DNA of 44,179 bases from Thermoanaerobaculia bacterium (lineage in GTDB: Bacteria; Acidobacteriota; Thermoanaerobaculia; Gp7-AA8). The notes under the pieces are model-generated. The model made no database searches and was not told the DNA's origin. It saw nothing but the letters and a program-made list of their open reading frames with translations. Below, piece after piece: positions 22,991-32,585 of this stretch (the stretch's first letter is position 1; every line of letters begins with the position of its first letter). The stretch is from NCBI GenBank assembly GCA_017883235.1, contig JADGNY010000049.1:1-44179 (forward strand). Direction: 5' to 3'. The position numbers and the translations under genes were made by a program.

Positions 22991-25900
22991 ATGGGCGGCC
23001 CCATTCACCTTGGGACTAAGATGAGCGGGAGAGTTGCACTCGTGAGCTTCAACCGCACCATTCGTCTCTTCGTCAGCTCGACCTTCAGCGATCTCAAGGC
23101 CGAGCGCAACGCCTTGCAGGAAAAGGTCTTCCCTCTGCTCAAGCAGCTTTGCCTAACCAGAGGTTTCCGTTTTCAGGCTATTGATCTGCGCTGGGGTATC
23201 AGTGAGGAAGCCGGGCGCGACAACAAGACCATGCGCATCTGCCTGCGTGAGCTGCGCCGCTGCCAGCAGGACCGTCCCAAGCCCAACTTCCTCATCCTGC
23301 TCGGCGACCGCTACGGCTGGCGGCCCTTGCCGGAGATCATCCCCGCGGCGCTGTTCGGGAAACTGGCTGCTAAACTCCAATCCGCCCATCCCGACGCGGC
23401 CCAACTCCTCCAGCAGTGCTATCGCCTCGACGAAAACGCGGTGCCGCCCGTCGCTGAACTTCAACCCCGGGGCGACGACGAAAGCTGGCCGGAGAAAGTC
23501 GAGAAGCCGCTCCTCGCGGCACTCGAACAGGCCGTGCAGACCCTCGGGCTGGACGTGGAAAAGGAAGGCGTGACCATCGGCGTTTCGGCGACCGAGCAGG
23601 AGATCATCGAGGGCGCACTGAAAGTCCCCGACGCCGCCGGCCATGTCCGCGCCTTCTTCCGCACGATCGACGGTCTGCCGAACGACCCGCCACCCAAGGA
23701 TTACGTGGACCTCGGTGACCCACAGGCCAAGCCACGCCTTGTGGCGTTGAAGGATCGCATCCAAGGCCACATCGGCGAGAAGAGCGTGTGCCGTTACCGA
23801 GTTCCCTGGCGCGGTAACGGAATCGACGCCGGCGATCTGAAGGAGTTCTGCGAGCAAGCCTGGAAACAGTTGAGCGAGGTCGTGGAACAACAGATCGCCA
23901 CGCTTTCGAAGGTTCCGGCCGACGAATTGGAAGAACAGGCGCACCATCACTTCGGCGAGGAACGCTGCCGTCGTTTTGTAGGACGCCGCGAACCGTTGGA
24001 GCGCATTGCCGCTTACCTGCACCAGGGGTCGGGCGAACCATTGGCTGTGATCGGCCCGTCCGGTTCCGGCAAGTCCGCCTTGATGGCCAGGGCCGTGGAA
24101 GCGGCTGGGGAGGAGAGGTCCAAAACCCAGATCATCGCCCGTTACATCGGCGCAACACCGGCCTCGTCTGACCTCATTCAATTGCTCCGCAACGTGGTTG
24201 GGGAAATCCGCCGGCGCTATCCGGCGCCGGTGGCAACGGAACCCCAGTCCGGTGAGGGTGGCAAAGCGAAGCCCGGCGATGCCGAAATCCCCTTCGAATT
24301 CAACCCGCTGCTCAACGCGTTTCACGAAGCCTTGCAGCGGCCGGCGGCCGGCCAGCCGCTGTGGATCTTCCTCGATGCCCTCGATCAGTTGACGGGAAGC
24401 CATCAGGCCCACACTCTGAACTGGCTGCCAGCGAAGCTCTCCGAGCACGTCCGCCTCGTCGTGTCGGCCGCGTTGCCGCAGGTGGGGGGTCGCGCTCCGG
24501 ACTCTTCCGACCCTCGCCCTGCGATCATGGCCGCGCTCACGTCGCGGCTGGACGCCGGGCAGCGCGTCATGCTTGCTCCGCTGACCGCCGCCGACGGCGA
24601 GCAGATGCTCACGAATTGGCTGGCTGACGCCAACCGCATGCTTCAGCCGGCACAGCGCAACGCCATTCTCGAAACCTTCCAAGTCGAAGGCAGTCCCCTC
24701 TGGCTCCGCACGGCCGCGGAAGAAGGGGCGCGCCTGGCCTCATGGCGACCCGTGCCCTCGCTCCTATCCACCCCACCGGGACTTCTGGGACAGGTGCTGG
24801 ACCGCCTGTCGCGGGAAGAAGAGCATGGTGGCAGACTCGTGTCCCGCACGCTGAGTTACCTGGCCTGCGCTCGGCACGGCCTGGCCGAGGACGAGATTCT
24901 TGACATCTTGAGCGCCGATCTCGAAGTCATGGAAGACTTCCGGCGACGCTCACCCAACTCGCCCAAGACGAACAGCCTTCCGTTATCGGTGTGGGTGCGG
25001 CTGCACGGCGACCTCGCCTTCTACTTCGCCGAACACCAGGCCCAGGAGGCCAGCCTGCTCGGGTTCTACCACCGGAGCTTCCTGGAGGCAGTGACGGCGC
25101 ATTGCCTGGCCGCTCGTGAAGATCGCCGGTTGCGGCATCAGCATCTGGCCGACTGGTTCGGGAAGCAGGCCTGGTCCCTCGCTCCGGCGAGCGAAGATCC
25201 CGGTCTGCCACCTCGGGAAGCCAGGATCGAGGATCCGCCCAACGCCCGCAAAGCCAGCGAATTTCCCTGGCAGCTATACAAGACCGCCGACGAATCCGAC
25301 CCGGAACGCAATCAGGAAGCTGTCTGGCAGCCCATCGCCGACGCGCTCTGCGACATCTTGCTCGTGGAAGCCAAGGTCCGTTCAGGGCTGGTACTTGAGC
25401 TGCAGGAGGACTACCGCTTGGCGCTGGATGCACTGCCGGAAATGGGGACGGAGGTGAACGAGCGGCAGGAAGGCGAAGCGCGGATTAGGCGGTGGACCGC
25501 TGACATCATTGCCTATGCTCGAATGTGGAGCGAACGCCGTGATCGCTTGACGCGAGGCGAGCCGGTCCCCGAACCCGAGCCGGCATTGCCTGAGCCGGTT
25601 TCCGCCGTTCGTATGTGGACCGAAGAGGAGATTGAGGCCGAATGCCGGCGGCTCAGCGAACAGCCCACTCGGCTCGACCGCCTGCGCGCCTTCGCCGGGT
25701 TTGCGACTTCCGAGTGCCATGTGCTGCTCGAGTTTGGCCAGCGGGAAGACTTTGTGATCCAGCACGCCTTCAACCACATGCCAGGTGGCCCTGTCCATGC
25801 CGCAGCCGCTGAGGAGATTGCCGCTCTCCACTGCCCGCTGCTGCTCCGCCGCTGGCCGGCCGAGGCGCGTCCGAATCCCATACCGGCCCTGCTGCGCACC

Positions 25901-27808
25901 TTGAAGGGGCACAGCGATTCTGTCAAGAGCGTGAGCGTGACACCGGACGGGCGGCGGGCGGTGTCGGCGGGGGGGTGGGACTTGACGCTGCGGGTGTGGG
26001 ATCTGGAGACGGGTGCGTGCCTGCGCACTTTGGAAGAGCACAGCAATAGCGTGAGCATGACACCGGATGGGCGGCGGGCGGTATCGGCGAGTCACGACTT
26101 CAGCCTGCGGGTGTGGGATCTGGAGACCGGCGCGTGCCTCCGCACCTTGAAAGGGCACAGCGTTTTTGTCGAGAGCGTAAGCGTGACACCGGACGGGCGG
26201 CGATCGGTGTCGGCGAGTAGCGACAAGACGATGCGGGTGTGGGATCTGGAGAACGGAACCTGTCTGCGAATCCTCGAAGGCCACAACACTCCGGTCAAGT
26301 GCGTAAGTCTGACGCCCGATGGCCGGCGCGCAGTCTCGGGGAGCGGGGACTACCAGCGTGGTGACAACGTTTTGCGGGTCTGGGACCTGGAGAGCGGGGT
26401 CTGCCTGCGCACGATCGAGAATCCCAATGACCCTGTCCGTTGCGTGAGAGTGACGTCGGATGGCCGGCGCGCGGTCTCGGGGAGTGGCGCCGTGCTGCGG
26501 GTCTGGGACCTGGAGAACGGGACCTGCCTGCGCACCTTGGAAGGGCACACCAGCGGGGTCGAGAGCGTGACCGTGACGCCGGACGGACAGCGCGCGGTGT
26601 CGGGGAGTCTCGACCATACTCTTCGCGTCTGGGACCTGGAGAGCGGGACCTGCCTACGCACCTTGGAAGGGCACAGCGATGACGTCAGGAGTGTGAGCGT
26701 GACGCCGGACGGGCGGCGCGCGGTGTCGGCGAGTGACGACCAGACGTTACGGGTGTGGGATCTGGAGAGGGGCGCGGGCCGACCCCGTTCCGAATCGGTG
26801 AGCGCGCGGCTGCCCTGTCTGAGTGTGACACCTGACGGGCTACGTGCTATCTCGGGGCACCATGAGAAACTGCGGGTCTGGGATTTGGAGAGCGGCGCCT
26901 GCCTGCGCACGCTCAAGACAATCAGCAGCAATTCCTCAATCAGTTGCGTGAGTATGTTGCCCGACGGCCTGCGCGCGGTTTCGAGTGATGGGTGGGATAT
27001 TCGGCTCTGGGACCTGGAGAGCGGCGCCTGTGTCCGGACTCTCCCTGTCCCTGGGGAGGGCGACGGGGCGAGGTGCGTCTGTGTGACGCCAGACGGCAGG
27101 CGCGCGGTTTCCGGTGGCGGGGGATGCAGCCTGCGGGTCTGGGACCTGGAGAGCGGAACCTGCCTCCGCACCCTCGAGGGCAGCCATAACTATGTTGAGT
27201 ACTTGAGTGTGACGCCCGACGGCGGGCGGGTGGTGTCGGCAGGAGGCTATGGTCAGCCACTGCGGGTCTGGAATCTGGAGAGCGGGGCCTGCATCCGCAG
27301 CCTTGAAGGCCACAGAACCGGCGTCAAGAGCGTGGGCATGAGCTCCGACGGTCGACGTGTAGTCTCAGGAGGCTTCGACAAGACCCTGAGGGTCTGGGAC
27401 CTCGAAACTGGCGCTTGTCTACACACTCTGGAAGGCCATCTTGACACGGTCTGGTGCATGGGTGTGACACCCGATGGCCGTTATGCGGTTTCGGGGAGCG
27501 AGGACAAGAGCCTGCGAGTCTGGGACCTGGAGAGTGGTGCTTGCATGTCTACCCTCGAAGGCCACGGTAGCAGAGTCAGTTGCCTGAGCGTGACGCCTGA
27601 CAGTCGGCGCGCGGTCTCGACCGGCGACGATGCGACTGTTCGGGTGTGGGACCTGGAGAGCGGAACCTGCGTGGCCCTCTTCCTCGCTTCTGCAGCGATT
27701 CAGTCTGTTGCCCTGTCTCCATCCACGACTTCGGTTATCTGCGGAACGACTACCGGAGAAGTCATCTTCCTGGAGCTGCACGGCACCGAGTTGGGCTCTC
27801 CAGTTTGA
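22991..27808 (+). CDS. DUF4062-STAND NTPase with 14 WD40 repeats (STAND 1)
   Basis: A 1605-residue cytoplasmic protein in four parts. DUF4062 covers about residues 20-240 (IRLFVSSTFSDLKAERN, DLRWGI, LGDRYGWRPLP, SATEQEI). A STAND-type P-loop NTPase follows, with Walker A GPSGSGKSAL (355-364) and Walker B LWIFLDALDQL. A helical region and a conserved linker precede the WD40 array (about 966-1595), with 14 canonical repeats and one degenerate last blade. The plan is that of animal NWD1-like proteins and of bacterial STAND sensors, where repeats detect a ligand and the N-terminal domain acts as effector (general knowledge; the effector role of DUF4062 is inference). The start is uncertain: ATGs at 22991 and 23021 and a GTG at 23042 are all possible and none has a strong ribosome site. 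Confidence 0.88.
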   Translation: MGGPIHLGTKMSGRVALVSFNRTIRLFVSSTFSDLKAERNALQEKVFPLLKQLCLTRGFRFQAIDLRWGISEEAGRDNKTMRICLRELRRCQQDRPKPNFLILLGDRYGWRPLPEIIPAALFGKLAAKLQSAHPDAAQLLQQCYRLDENAVPPVAELQPRGDDESWPEKVEKPLLAALEQAVQTLGLDVEKEGVTIGVSATEQEIIEGALKVPDAAGHVRAFFRTIDGLPNDPPPKDYVDLGDPQAKPRLVALKDRIQGHIGEKSVCRYRVPWRGNGIDAGDLKEFCEQAWKQLSEVVEQQIATLSKVPADELEEQAHHHFGEERCRRFVGRREPLERIAAYLHQGSGEPLAVIGPSGSGKSALMARAVEAAGEERSKTQIIARYIGATPASSDLIQLLRNVVGEIRRRYPAPVATEPQSGEGGKAKPGDAEIPFEFNPLLNAFHEALQRPAAGQPLWIFLDALDQLTGSHQAHTLNWLPAKLSEHVRLVVSAALPQVGGRAPDSSDPRPAIMAALTSRLDAGQRVMLAPLTAADGEQMLTNWLADANRMLQPAQRNAILETFQVEGSPLWLRTAAEEGARLASWRPVPSLLSTPPGLLGQVLDRLSREEEHGGRLVSRTLSYLACARHGLAEDEILDILSADLEVMEDFRRRSPNSPKTNSLPLSVWVRLHGDLAFYFAEHQAQEASLLGFYHRSFLEAVTAHCLAAREDRRLRHQHLADWFGKQAWSLAPASEDPGLPPREARIEDPPNARKASEFPWQLYKTADESDPERNQEAVWQPIADALCDILLVEAKVRSGLVLELQEDYRLALDALPEMGTEVNERQEGEARIRRWTADIIAYARMWSERRDRLTRGEPVPEPEPALPEPVSAVRMWTEEEIEAECRRLSEQPTRLDRLRAFAGFATSECHVLLEFGQREDFVIQHAFNHMPGGPVHAAAAEEIAALHCPLLLRRWPAEARPNPIPALLRTLKGHSDSVKSVSVTPDGRRAVSAGGWDLTLRVWDLETGACLRTLEEHSNSVSMTPDGRRAVSASHDFSLRVWDLETGACLRTLKGHSVFVESVSVTPDGRRSVSASSDKTMRVWDLENGTCLRILEGHNTPVKCVSLTPDGRRAVSGSGDYQRGDNVLRVWDLESGVCLRTIENPNDPVRCVRVTSDGRRAVSGSGAVLRVWDLENGTCLRTLEGHTSGVESVTVTPDGQRAVSGSLDHTLRVWDLESGTCLRTLEGHSDDVRSVSVTPDGRRAVSASDDQTLRVWDLERGAGRPRSESVSARLPCLSVTPDGLRAISGHHEKLRVWDLESGACLRTLKTISSNSSISCVSMLPDGLRAVSSDGWDIRLWDLESGACVRTLPVPGEGDGARCVCVTPDGRRAVSGGGGCSLRVWDLESGTCLRTLEGSHNYVEYLSVTPDGGRVVSAGGYGQPLRVWNLESGACIRSLEGHRTGVKSVGMSSDGRRVVSGGFDKTLRVWDLETGACLHTLEGHLDTVWCMGVTPDGRYAVSGSEDKSLRVWDLESGACMSTLEGHGSRVSCLSVTPDSRRAVSTGDDATVRVWDLESGTCVALFLASAAIQSVALSPSTTSVICGTTTGEVIFLELHGTELGSPV
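25889..27700 (+). repeat. WD40-coding tandem array, about 126-base unit (STAND 1)
   Basis: Fourteen units encode variants of VTPDGRRAVSGS and LRVWDLESGACLRTLEG. The framework is very uniform even in the DNA, while the loop just before VxxVxVTPDG and the turn after AVSGS vary between units. Unit length also varies by small insertions (for example the QRG insertion near 26352). Uniform framework with variable loops suggests recent duplication and exchange between units. Confidence 0.9.
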
Positions 27809-27933
27809 ACAACCATGCCCTGTTCTTCGATATCCCTGGAGAAGGATTCGGCAGATGAACGAGATGACGAGCAATACCCTCAATTCGCAGCACAGAATGC
27901 AGCGCGCCACAATCGGCAATCTCAGGAGAGAAC

Positions 27934-29091
27934 ATGGAACGGCTCCCTATCATCATCCCGACGCCCTCAGGATACGAGCTGGCGCGCCTGCTCGAGAAGC
28001 ATCTGCGCGAGAACTACCTCCCCAAGCGCGGCATCACTGCAGCACCGGGGGAGCTCTGGGCGACGACGGACGTCACGATCTTCGCGGACACGGACTGCAT
28101 GGTCGAGATCAAGGAGCACATCCGCGGCGCGGACGTCTACATCATCTGCGACGTCGAGAGCAGCGCCACCCCGCTGCCGCGCTTCGCGGACCAAGCGCAT
28201 CAGAGCCACAAGATTCATCTCGGGATCAAGAAGTACAACGTGACGCACGACGGCAAGCCGCTCGCGCTCAAGCCGCGCAAGGTCAGCCTGGCACGCCACT
28301 TCGACATCCTCCTCTCGACGATCGAGGCCGCCAGAAACGCGGTGAAAGAGGCCGGGCGCATCACCGCCGTGCTGCCGTTCTTCCCGAGCAGCAGGCAGGA
28401 CCGCAGAGGGGGCAGGAGAAGCCTCGACCTGAAGCGTCGCGTCATGATGATCGAGGCGTGCGGGTGCGACCACGTCCTCACCCTCGACATCCATAACGAA
28501 TCGACCGAGCTGGCGTTCGGGGTGCACACTGGGTTCGACTCGCTCTTCTCCGCCCACACGATCATCAATCACTTGCGCAGGACGCGCGACCTTGCCAACA
28601 CGTACATCGTCGCCCCTGATGCCGGGGCGTTCAAGCGCAACCGCATCTATGCAGAAGAGCTCGGCGTGCCGGTGAGCTTCCTCTACAAGTACCGCGACCA
28701 GAATCAGCCCAATGTCCTGCGGGGCGTGATGGGCTTTGGCGGCAACGCCAAGGACCTGCGCGGCAAGGACGTCGTGATCGTCGATGACATGATCGACACA
28801 GGCGGGACGCTGATCGAGGCGGCCACATTCCTGCACAGCAAGGGCGTCGAGCACGTGACGGCGATCGCGAGCCATGCGATCCTTAGCCCCCCCGCGATCG
28901 AGCGCCTCGGCAGGGCAGTGAAAGAGGGCATGCTGCGCGACCTCGTCGTCACGAACAGCATCGCGCACCCGAAGGCGACCACCGGGCAGCCCTGGCTCCT
29001 GTTCGTCGATATCAGTAAGTACTTCGCAAAAGCGATCGACTGCCTCAACCAGGGCGCGTCGCTGTCTGAACTGCTGACGGAGACGGGATGA
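27934..29091 (+). CDS. Divergent, long PRPP-synthetase-like pyrophosphokinase
   Basis: A 385-residue member of the ribose-phosphate pyrophosphokinase family, which normally makes PRPP from ribose 5-phosphate and ATP. The PRPP-binding loop VVIVDDMIDTGGT is intact (Asp284 region), as are DIHNE (His187), the SRQDR block and a KYR that matches the catalytic flexible loop. It is about 70 residues longer than the usual enzyme, with an altered N-terminus (IIIPTPSGYELARLLEKHL instead of the common Asn-rich ATP-site opening) and an insertion GGRRSLDLKRR after SRQDR. The ATG at 27934 has AGGAGA upstream. It follows STAND 1 by 125 bases on the same strand. It may be an extended housekeeping-type isoform or an enzyme acting on another ribosyl phosphate; sequence alone cannot decide. 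Confidence 0.85.
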   Translation: MERLPIIIPTPSGYELARLLEKHLRENYLPKRGITAAPGELWATTDVTIFADTDCMVEIKEHIRGADVYIICDVESSATPLPRFADQAHQSHKIHLGIKKYNVTHDGKPLALKPRKVSLARHFDILLSTIEAARNAVKEAGRITAVLPFFPSSRQDRRGGRRSLDLKRRVMMIEACGCDHVLTLDIHNESTELAFGVHTGFDSLFSAHTIINHLRRTRDLANTYIVAPDAGAFKRNRIYAEELGVPVSFLYKYRDQNQPNVLRGVMGFGGNAKDLRGKDVVIVDDMIDTGGTLIEAATFLHSKGVEHVTAIASHAILSPPAIERLGRAVKEGMLRDLVVTNSIAHPKATTGQPWLLFVDISKYFAKAIDCLNQGASLSELLTETG

Positions 29092-29118
29092 GTCGAGTAT
29101 CAAATGGAGAATCGTGTG

Positions 29119-29532
29119 ATGACCTTCCTTCGAAGAATGTCCGGGACGAAGGGGTCCGCCAACGAACAGTCCACCGGGAAAACATGTCCTTCCTGCGGTC
29201 AGAGCAATCCCCTGCAAGGGAAAGCTGGATGCTCTGATCAGGAATATACCAGCGATGGCGGGGAAGATACCGTCCAATGCTGCATGGACCTCGATTTGGA
29301 CCTCGCACGTCAACCGGACAGCGTGAAGGTCACGTTGAGCGTCTTCCTCGACGGCAAACTGCAAGGCTCTCAAGTCTTCAGTATGCCGGGGCCTCACAAG
29401 TTCTGGGCGGTGGATTGCATCGTGGGTGTGAAGGCCAAGGAGTATTTCAATCTCGGCCCCTTTAACGACGACGGCGCCGCCCATGCGCTGGCCGACGCGC
29501 TCAACCGTCTGAATACGCTGTTACCACGATGA
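29119..29532 (+). CDS. Small protein with an N-terminal CxxC knuckle, unrecognised
   Basis: About 137 residues. A CPSCGQ knuckle near residue 23 and further Cys residues at about 37 and 54-55 could bind zinc. The second half is a compact alpha/beta stretch (KVTLSVFLDGKLQGSQVF, then FWAVDCIVGVKAKEYF). I do not recognise the family. The ATG at 29119 is preferred because GGAGA lies eight bases upstream; an in-frame ATG at 29104 would add five residues. It begins 27 bases after the PRPP-synthetase-like gene and is probably co-transcribed with it. Confidence 0.6.
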   Translation: MTFLRRMSGTKGSANEQSTGKTCPSCGQSNPLQGKAGCSDQEYTSDGGEDTVQCCMDLDLDLARQPDSVKVTLSVFLDGKLQGSQVFSMPGPHKFWAVDCIVGVKAKEYFNLGPFNDDGAAHALADALNRLNTLLPR

Positions 29533-29744
29533 ATTCCGGGGACCTCGCCGGCGATGACCAGCAAGGCTGAACACGCCGCAGTTCCGTGTTGAGGCTGGCC
29601 CACTCGGAGACCGCGGCCATGAGCTTCCCGGTCACGCGGAAGGATCACTTCGAATCGCTCGCCTGACTCGTGGTTCTTGCCCCCAACATTCCGCGTGACT
29701 CTCCTGGCGCCTACGCTTCTCACTTCCATTCCGGCTCCTCGCGA

Positions 29745-29960
29745 CCGGCGGCATGGATCCCGAGCCACGTGGCGCCAAGACCGCGGCTCTTCTCGCGGCT
29801 GGCTCGGGCCGAGTCTCAGCCGGATATCTGCAACGGCTTGGCGTGCTGCATGGGAAAGCTCTCGCACCTCGGTGTGAGCGACTCTCCGAAGCGGTCGACG
29901 CTCGCCTACGCCGATGTTCATCGGCGGACGGGGCCTGTTCGAGGAGTATGCTCTGGGTGA
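29745..29960 (+). mobile_element. IS4-family transposase remnant
   Basis: One frame reads RLARAESQPDICNGLACC and then GKLSHLGVSDSPKRSTLAYA, which matches the early part of DDE transposases of the IS4 group. Around 29920 the family-like reading shifts frame (GLFEEYAL is in the next frame). Only about 70 of the usual 350-400 residues remain, with no terminal repeats seen. It fills the middle of the 29533-30048 gap; nothing else is supported there. Confidence 0.65.
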
Positions 29961-30048
29961 CCATGGGAATATCTCGCACAACCGCCCTCTCAGAGCCGCT
30001 GTTCTTGCTCACCGAGCCGGGCTCGCCGGACGATCTTGGTCAGCAGTG

Positions 30049-32454
30049 ATGTCCTGCACATTCGAAACAAACAGTGATGCCACCATCGTAGGCTCCAAGG
30101 CAGCCAATCTGGCACTTCTGTCTTTTGTGCCTGGCATCCGCATCCCACGCTATTTTGTTGTATCTACGACAGCATTTGACCGAGCCAACGAACGCAACGG
30201 GGAGAGGCTCAAACAGCTCGAGAGTCTTTCCGCCGAGAGTGCGAATATCTCTCGATTAGGGGAGGATATCCGAAACGAAATCATAATGGGCGAGCTGCCT
30301 ATTGAACTCGTTGAGGAGATAGCAGGCGCCTACAGGGAGTTCAGTCGGCAAGAGGGCGGGGAGAGCGCCCTGGTGTCCGTTCGCAGCTCCGCCACTGCGG
30401 AAGATGGCGCCGATGCATCGTTCGCCGGGCAGTATGCCACTCTCTTGAACATCCGCGGCGAGTCCTCTCTGATGGAGGCCGTTCGTCGGGTCTGGGCATC
30501 CACTTTCTCCCCCCGGGCCGTCCTCTATCGGAAGCGAAACAACTACCCGCTGGGAGCGACCAGGATGGCCGTCATCATCCAGAGAATGGTCGATGCGCAG
30601 TCGGCAGGTACGATCTATACCGTCGACCCGGAAACAGGCGCGTCGATGATCTGCATCAACGTCGTACCCGGCCTGGGGGTTGCGGAAGTCTCAGGAGAAA
30701 TGACACCGACGTCGTGGATTGTCGATCCCCGCACGATGACGATCATCAAAAGGCGAAGGGGACTGGAACGGGCCCGCTTTCCCACCGATCGCGGTGCACT
30801 ACTGGAGCTGGCCGGGCAGGCTGAGCGCATCAGCTCGTTTTTCCGTGACAGATTGAGGATTCCGTTTCTGGAAGCGGAGTTTGCGTGCGATCACGGTGGA
30901 CGGCTCTTCTTCACCCAGGTTCGGCCGGAGACAGCCTGGAGCAAAGGGAGGGCAAGCCTCACTGCGGTCGATCTGGGCAAGGCAACGCATCTGCTCCGGA
31001 TCTTCCAGGGAGGAATGACCGGGAGCCCGGGAGTGGCATGCGGCTTCCTGCGAGTGGTAAGCAGCATTGAAGAGGCGGAGGCCGCTGCTCGAGCCGGAGA
31101 TATCCTCGTTGCTCCCAACACCACCAACATCTGGGAAAGGGTCTTCGCCAGGATCGGCGGCATAGTGACGGAGATCGGCGGTACCGGCAGCCATACGGCC
31201 GTGGTCATGCGAGAGATCGGCAAACCGGCGCTGGTGGGTGCAGGAGAGTCGATGCGGTCCCTCGAGGAGTATGCGGATTTGCCGGTGACGTTGGATGCCA
31301 CCCAGAGAATCGTCTTTGCCGGTCGAGAAGCTGCCGGAATGGTGCATCGGTTGGAAACCGTGACACCGGCTTACGGTACGGCGGACTGCCAATCAGAGGA
31401 AGAATCCTGGAAGGAGGCCGCATCCCTTCCGGGACGGACGGAAACGGATTCCGCCGGCCGGCGCTGGATCTGCAAACCGGAATATCCGATCTGCCGGTTC
31501 ATGCAGTCAGTCTATTTGGAATCCCACCTCTGGATGAGCAGAAAGCTTCGGTCGCCGATCAAGAACGAGATCCATCGAAATACTCACCGGGTTTTGTTCC
31601 GGGACTTGTTCCAGTGGCGCTGGCGGTTGCGACAGATGACGTTGGCAGACCTTGAAACTCTGCAGCAGGAAAGGGAACTGGCAGTTGCCGACTATCTGGA
31701 CGCTTGCAGAAGTTTCGACCTCCGGCGAGCCAGGGCCGCGGCCTGGCTGATGAGCTATATAAGGTTGAATGCCTTTATCGGCTTGGGATTCGATATCCAC
31801 AAGGTCACGGAAGGCCTGTTGGAGGAGGTTCTGGCGCAACGGAAGATTGTGGAGCCGTATTACAGTCAGATCCGTGCGGCGCAGATGGAGCTCGGCGAGA
31901 CGGAAAGCAGCCGCTGCACCAGGTCTCTGAACCGGCTTGTGGAGGAGGCGAGTGGAAACGACAATTTGATCGAGGCGCTTGGCGCAGCCAGGGATCTGCA
32001 GAACGACGCACCCTTGAGAACCGCTGATTGTGTGAGCTTCCATGGACACCTTGAAAGCCACGCCTATTCTTACAAGGTCACCCCAATCGCCGAGATCGAC
32101 CTGTGCGGGTGCACGGCCGTCCTTGCCGTTGTGGTGGAGATCCTGCGCCTTGTGGAGGCCGGCCGGCCGACTCTCGTATCGCCCGAAAAACGTTTTGCCG
32201 ATACCTCTGTGGAGTTCTTCCCGTTCGACCCGAATCTGAAAGGAATTCACCGTCTCGCCCTGGCCGCGGAGAAAGCGCGTCAGGATGCGCATCATTTGAG
32301 AGTGCGTGGCCATTGGTTGATCCGGGAGAAACTGGAGCGGTTGGCCGAATTTCTTGTCATGGAAGGCACGATCGGGAGAGTCGCCGAAGTCTTCGAGCAA
32401 TCGCCCGCCTGGTTGTTGCAGCAGGTGTCGCAGTTCGAGACCAAGAGAATGTGA
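30049..32454 (+). CDS. PEP-synthase-like ATP-grasp/phosphohistidine protein with a novel C-terminus
   Basis: An 801-residue cytoplasmic protein. Residues about 1-310 are the PEP-synthase/PPDK ATP-grasp domain (VGSKAANLALLSF, VRSSATAEDGADASFAGQ, FFTQVRPE). Residues about 325-430 are the swivelling phosphohistidine domain; GGTGSHTAVVMRE supplies catalytic His382. PEP synthase and PPDK follow this with a PEP/pyruvate TIM barrel, but here the last 370 residues are mostly helical and not recognised. Rifampin phosphotransferase uses the same two domains on a drug, though in the order ATP-substrate-His. It may therefore phosphorylate an unknown small molecule. The start at the ATG at 30049 fits the family; the frame is open to 29914 through transposase debris, and no strong ribosome site is seen. 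Confidence 0.85.
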   Translation: MSCTFETNSDATIVGSKAANLALLSFVPGIRIPRYFVVSTTAFDRANERNGERLKQLESLSAESANISRLGEDIRNEIIMGELPIELVEEIAGAYREFSRQEGGESALVSVRSSATAEDGADASFAGQYATLLNIRGESSLMEAVRRVWASTFSPRAVLYRKRNNYPLGATRMAVIIQRMVDAQSAGTIYTVDPETGASMICINVVPGLGVAEVSGEMTPTSWIVDPRTMTIIKRRRGLERARFPTDRGALLELAGQAERISSFFRDRLRIPFLEAEFACDHGGRLFFTQVRPETAWSKGRASLTAVDLGKATHLLRIFQGGMTGSPGVACGFLRVVSSIEEAEAAARAGDILVAPNTTNIWERVFARIGGIVTEIGGTGSHTAVVMREIGKPALVGAGESMRSLEEYADLPVTLDATQRIVFAGREAAGMVHRLETVTPAYGTADCQSEEESWKEAASLPGRTETDSAGRRWICKPEYPICRFMQSVYLESHLWMSRKLRSPIKNEIHRNTHRVLFRDLFQWRWRLRQMTLADLETLQQERELAVADYLDACRSFDLRRARAAAWLMSYIRLNAFIGLGFDIHKVTEGLLEEVLAQRKIVEPYYSQIRAAQMELGETESSRCTRSLNRLVEEASGNDNLIEALGAARDLQNDAPLRTADCVSFHGHLESHAYSYKVTPIAEIDLCGCTAVLAVVVEILRLVEAGRPTLVSPEKRFADTSVEFFPFDPNLKGIHRLALAAEKARQDAHHLRVRGHWLIREKLERLAEFLVMEGTIGRVAEVFEQSPAWLLQQVSQFETKRM

Positions 32455-32585
32455 AGCCGTTAGGCGCCGTCAGCCGAAGCGTGAGCTGCCTCCGTTCCAC
32501 CAGCCAGGCATGAGATCCTGGTCTTCGATATCGCTCCACTGTTGCGCAAAGTGGCGCGGCGACGAATCGGCTAAGGAGCTGACCT

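Noticed and set aside
29632-30012. Minus-strand frames upstream of the phosphotransferase-like gene
   Set aside because: They are antisense to the transposase remnant and have no ribosome site or domain features.
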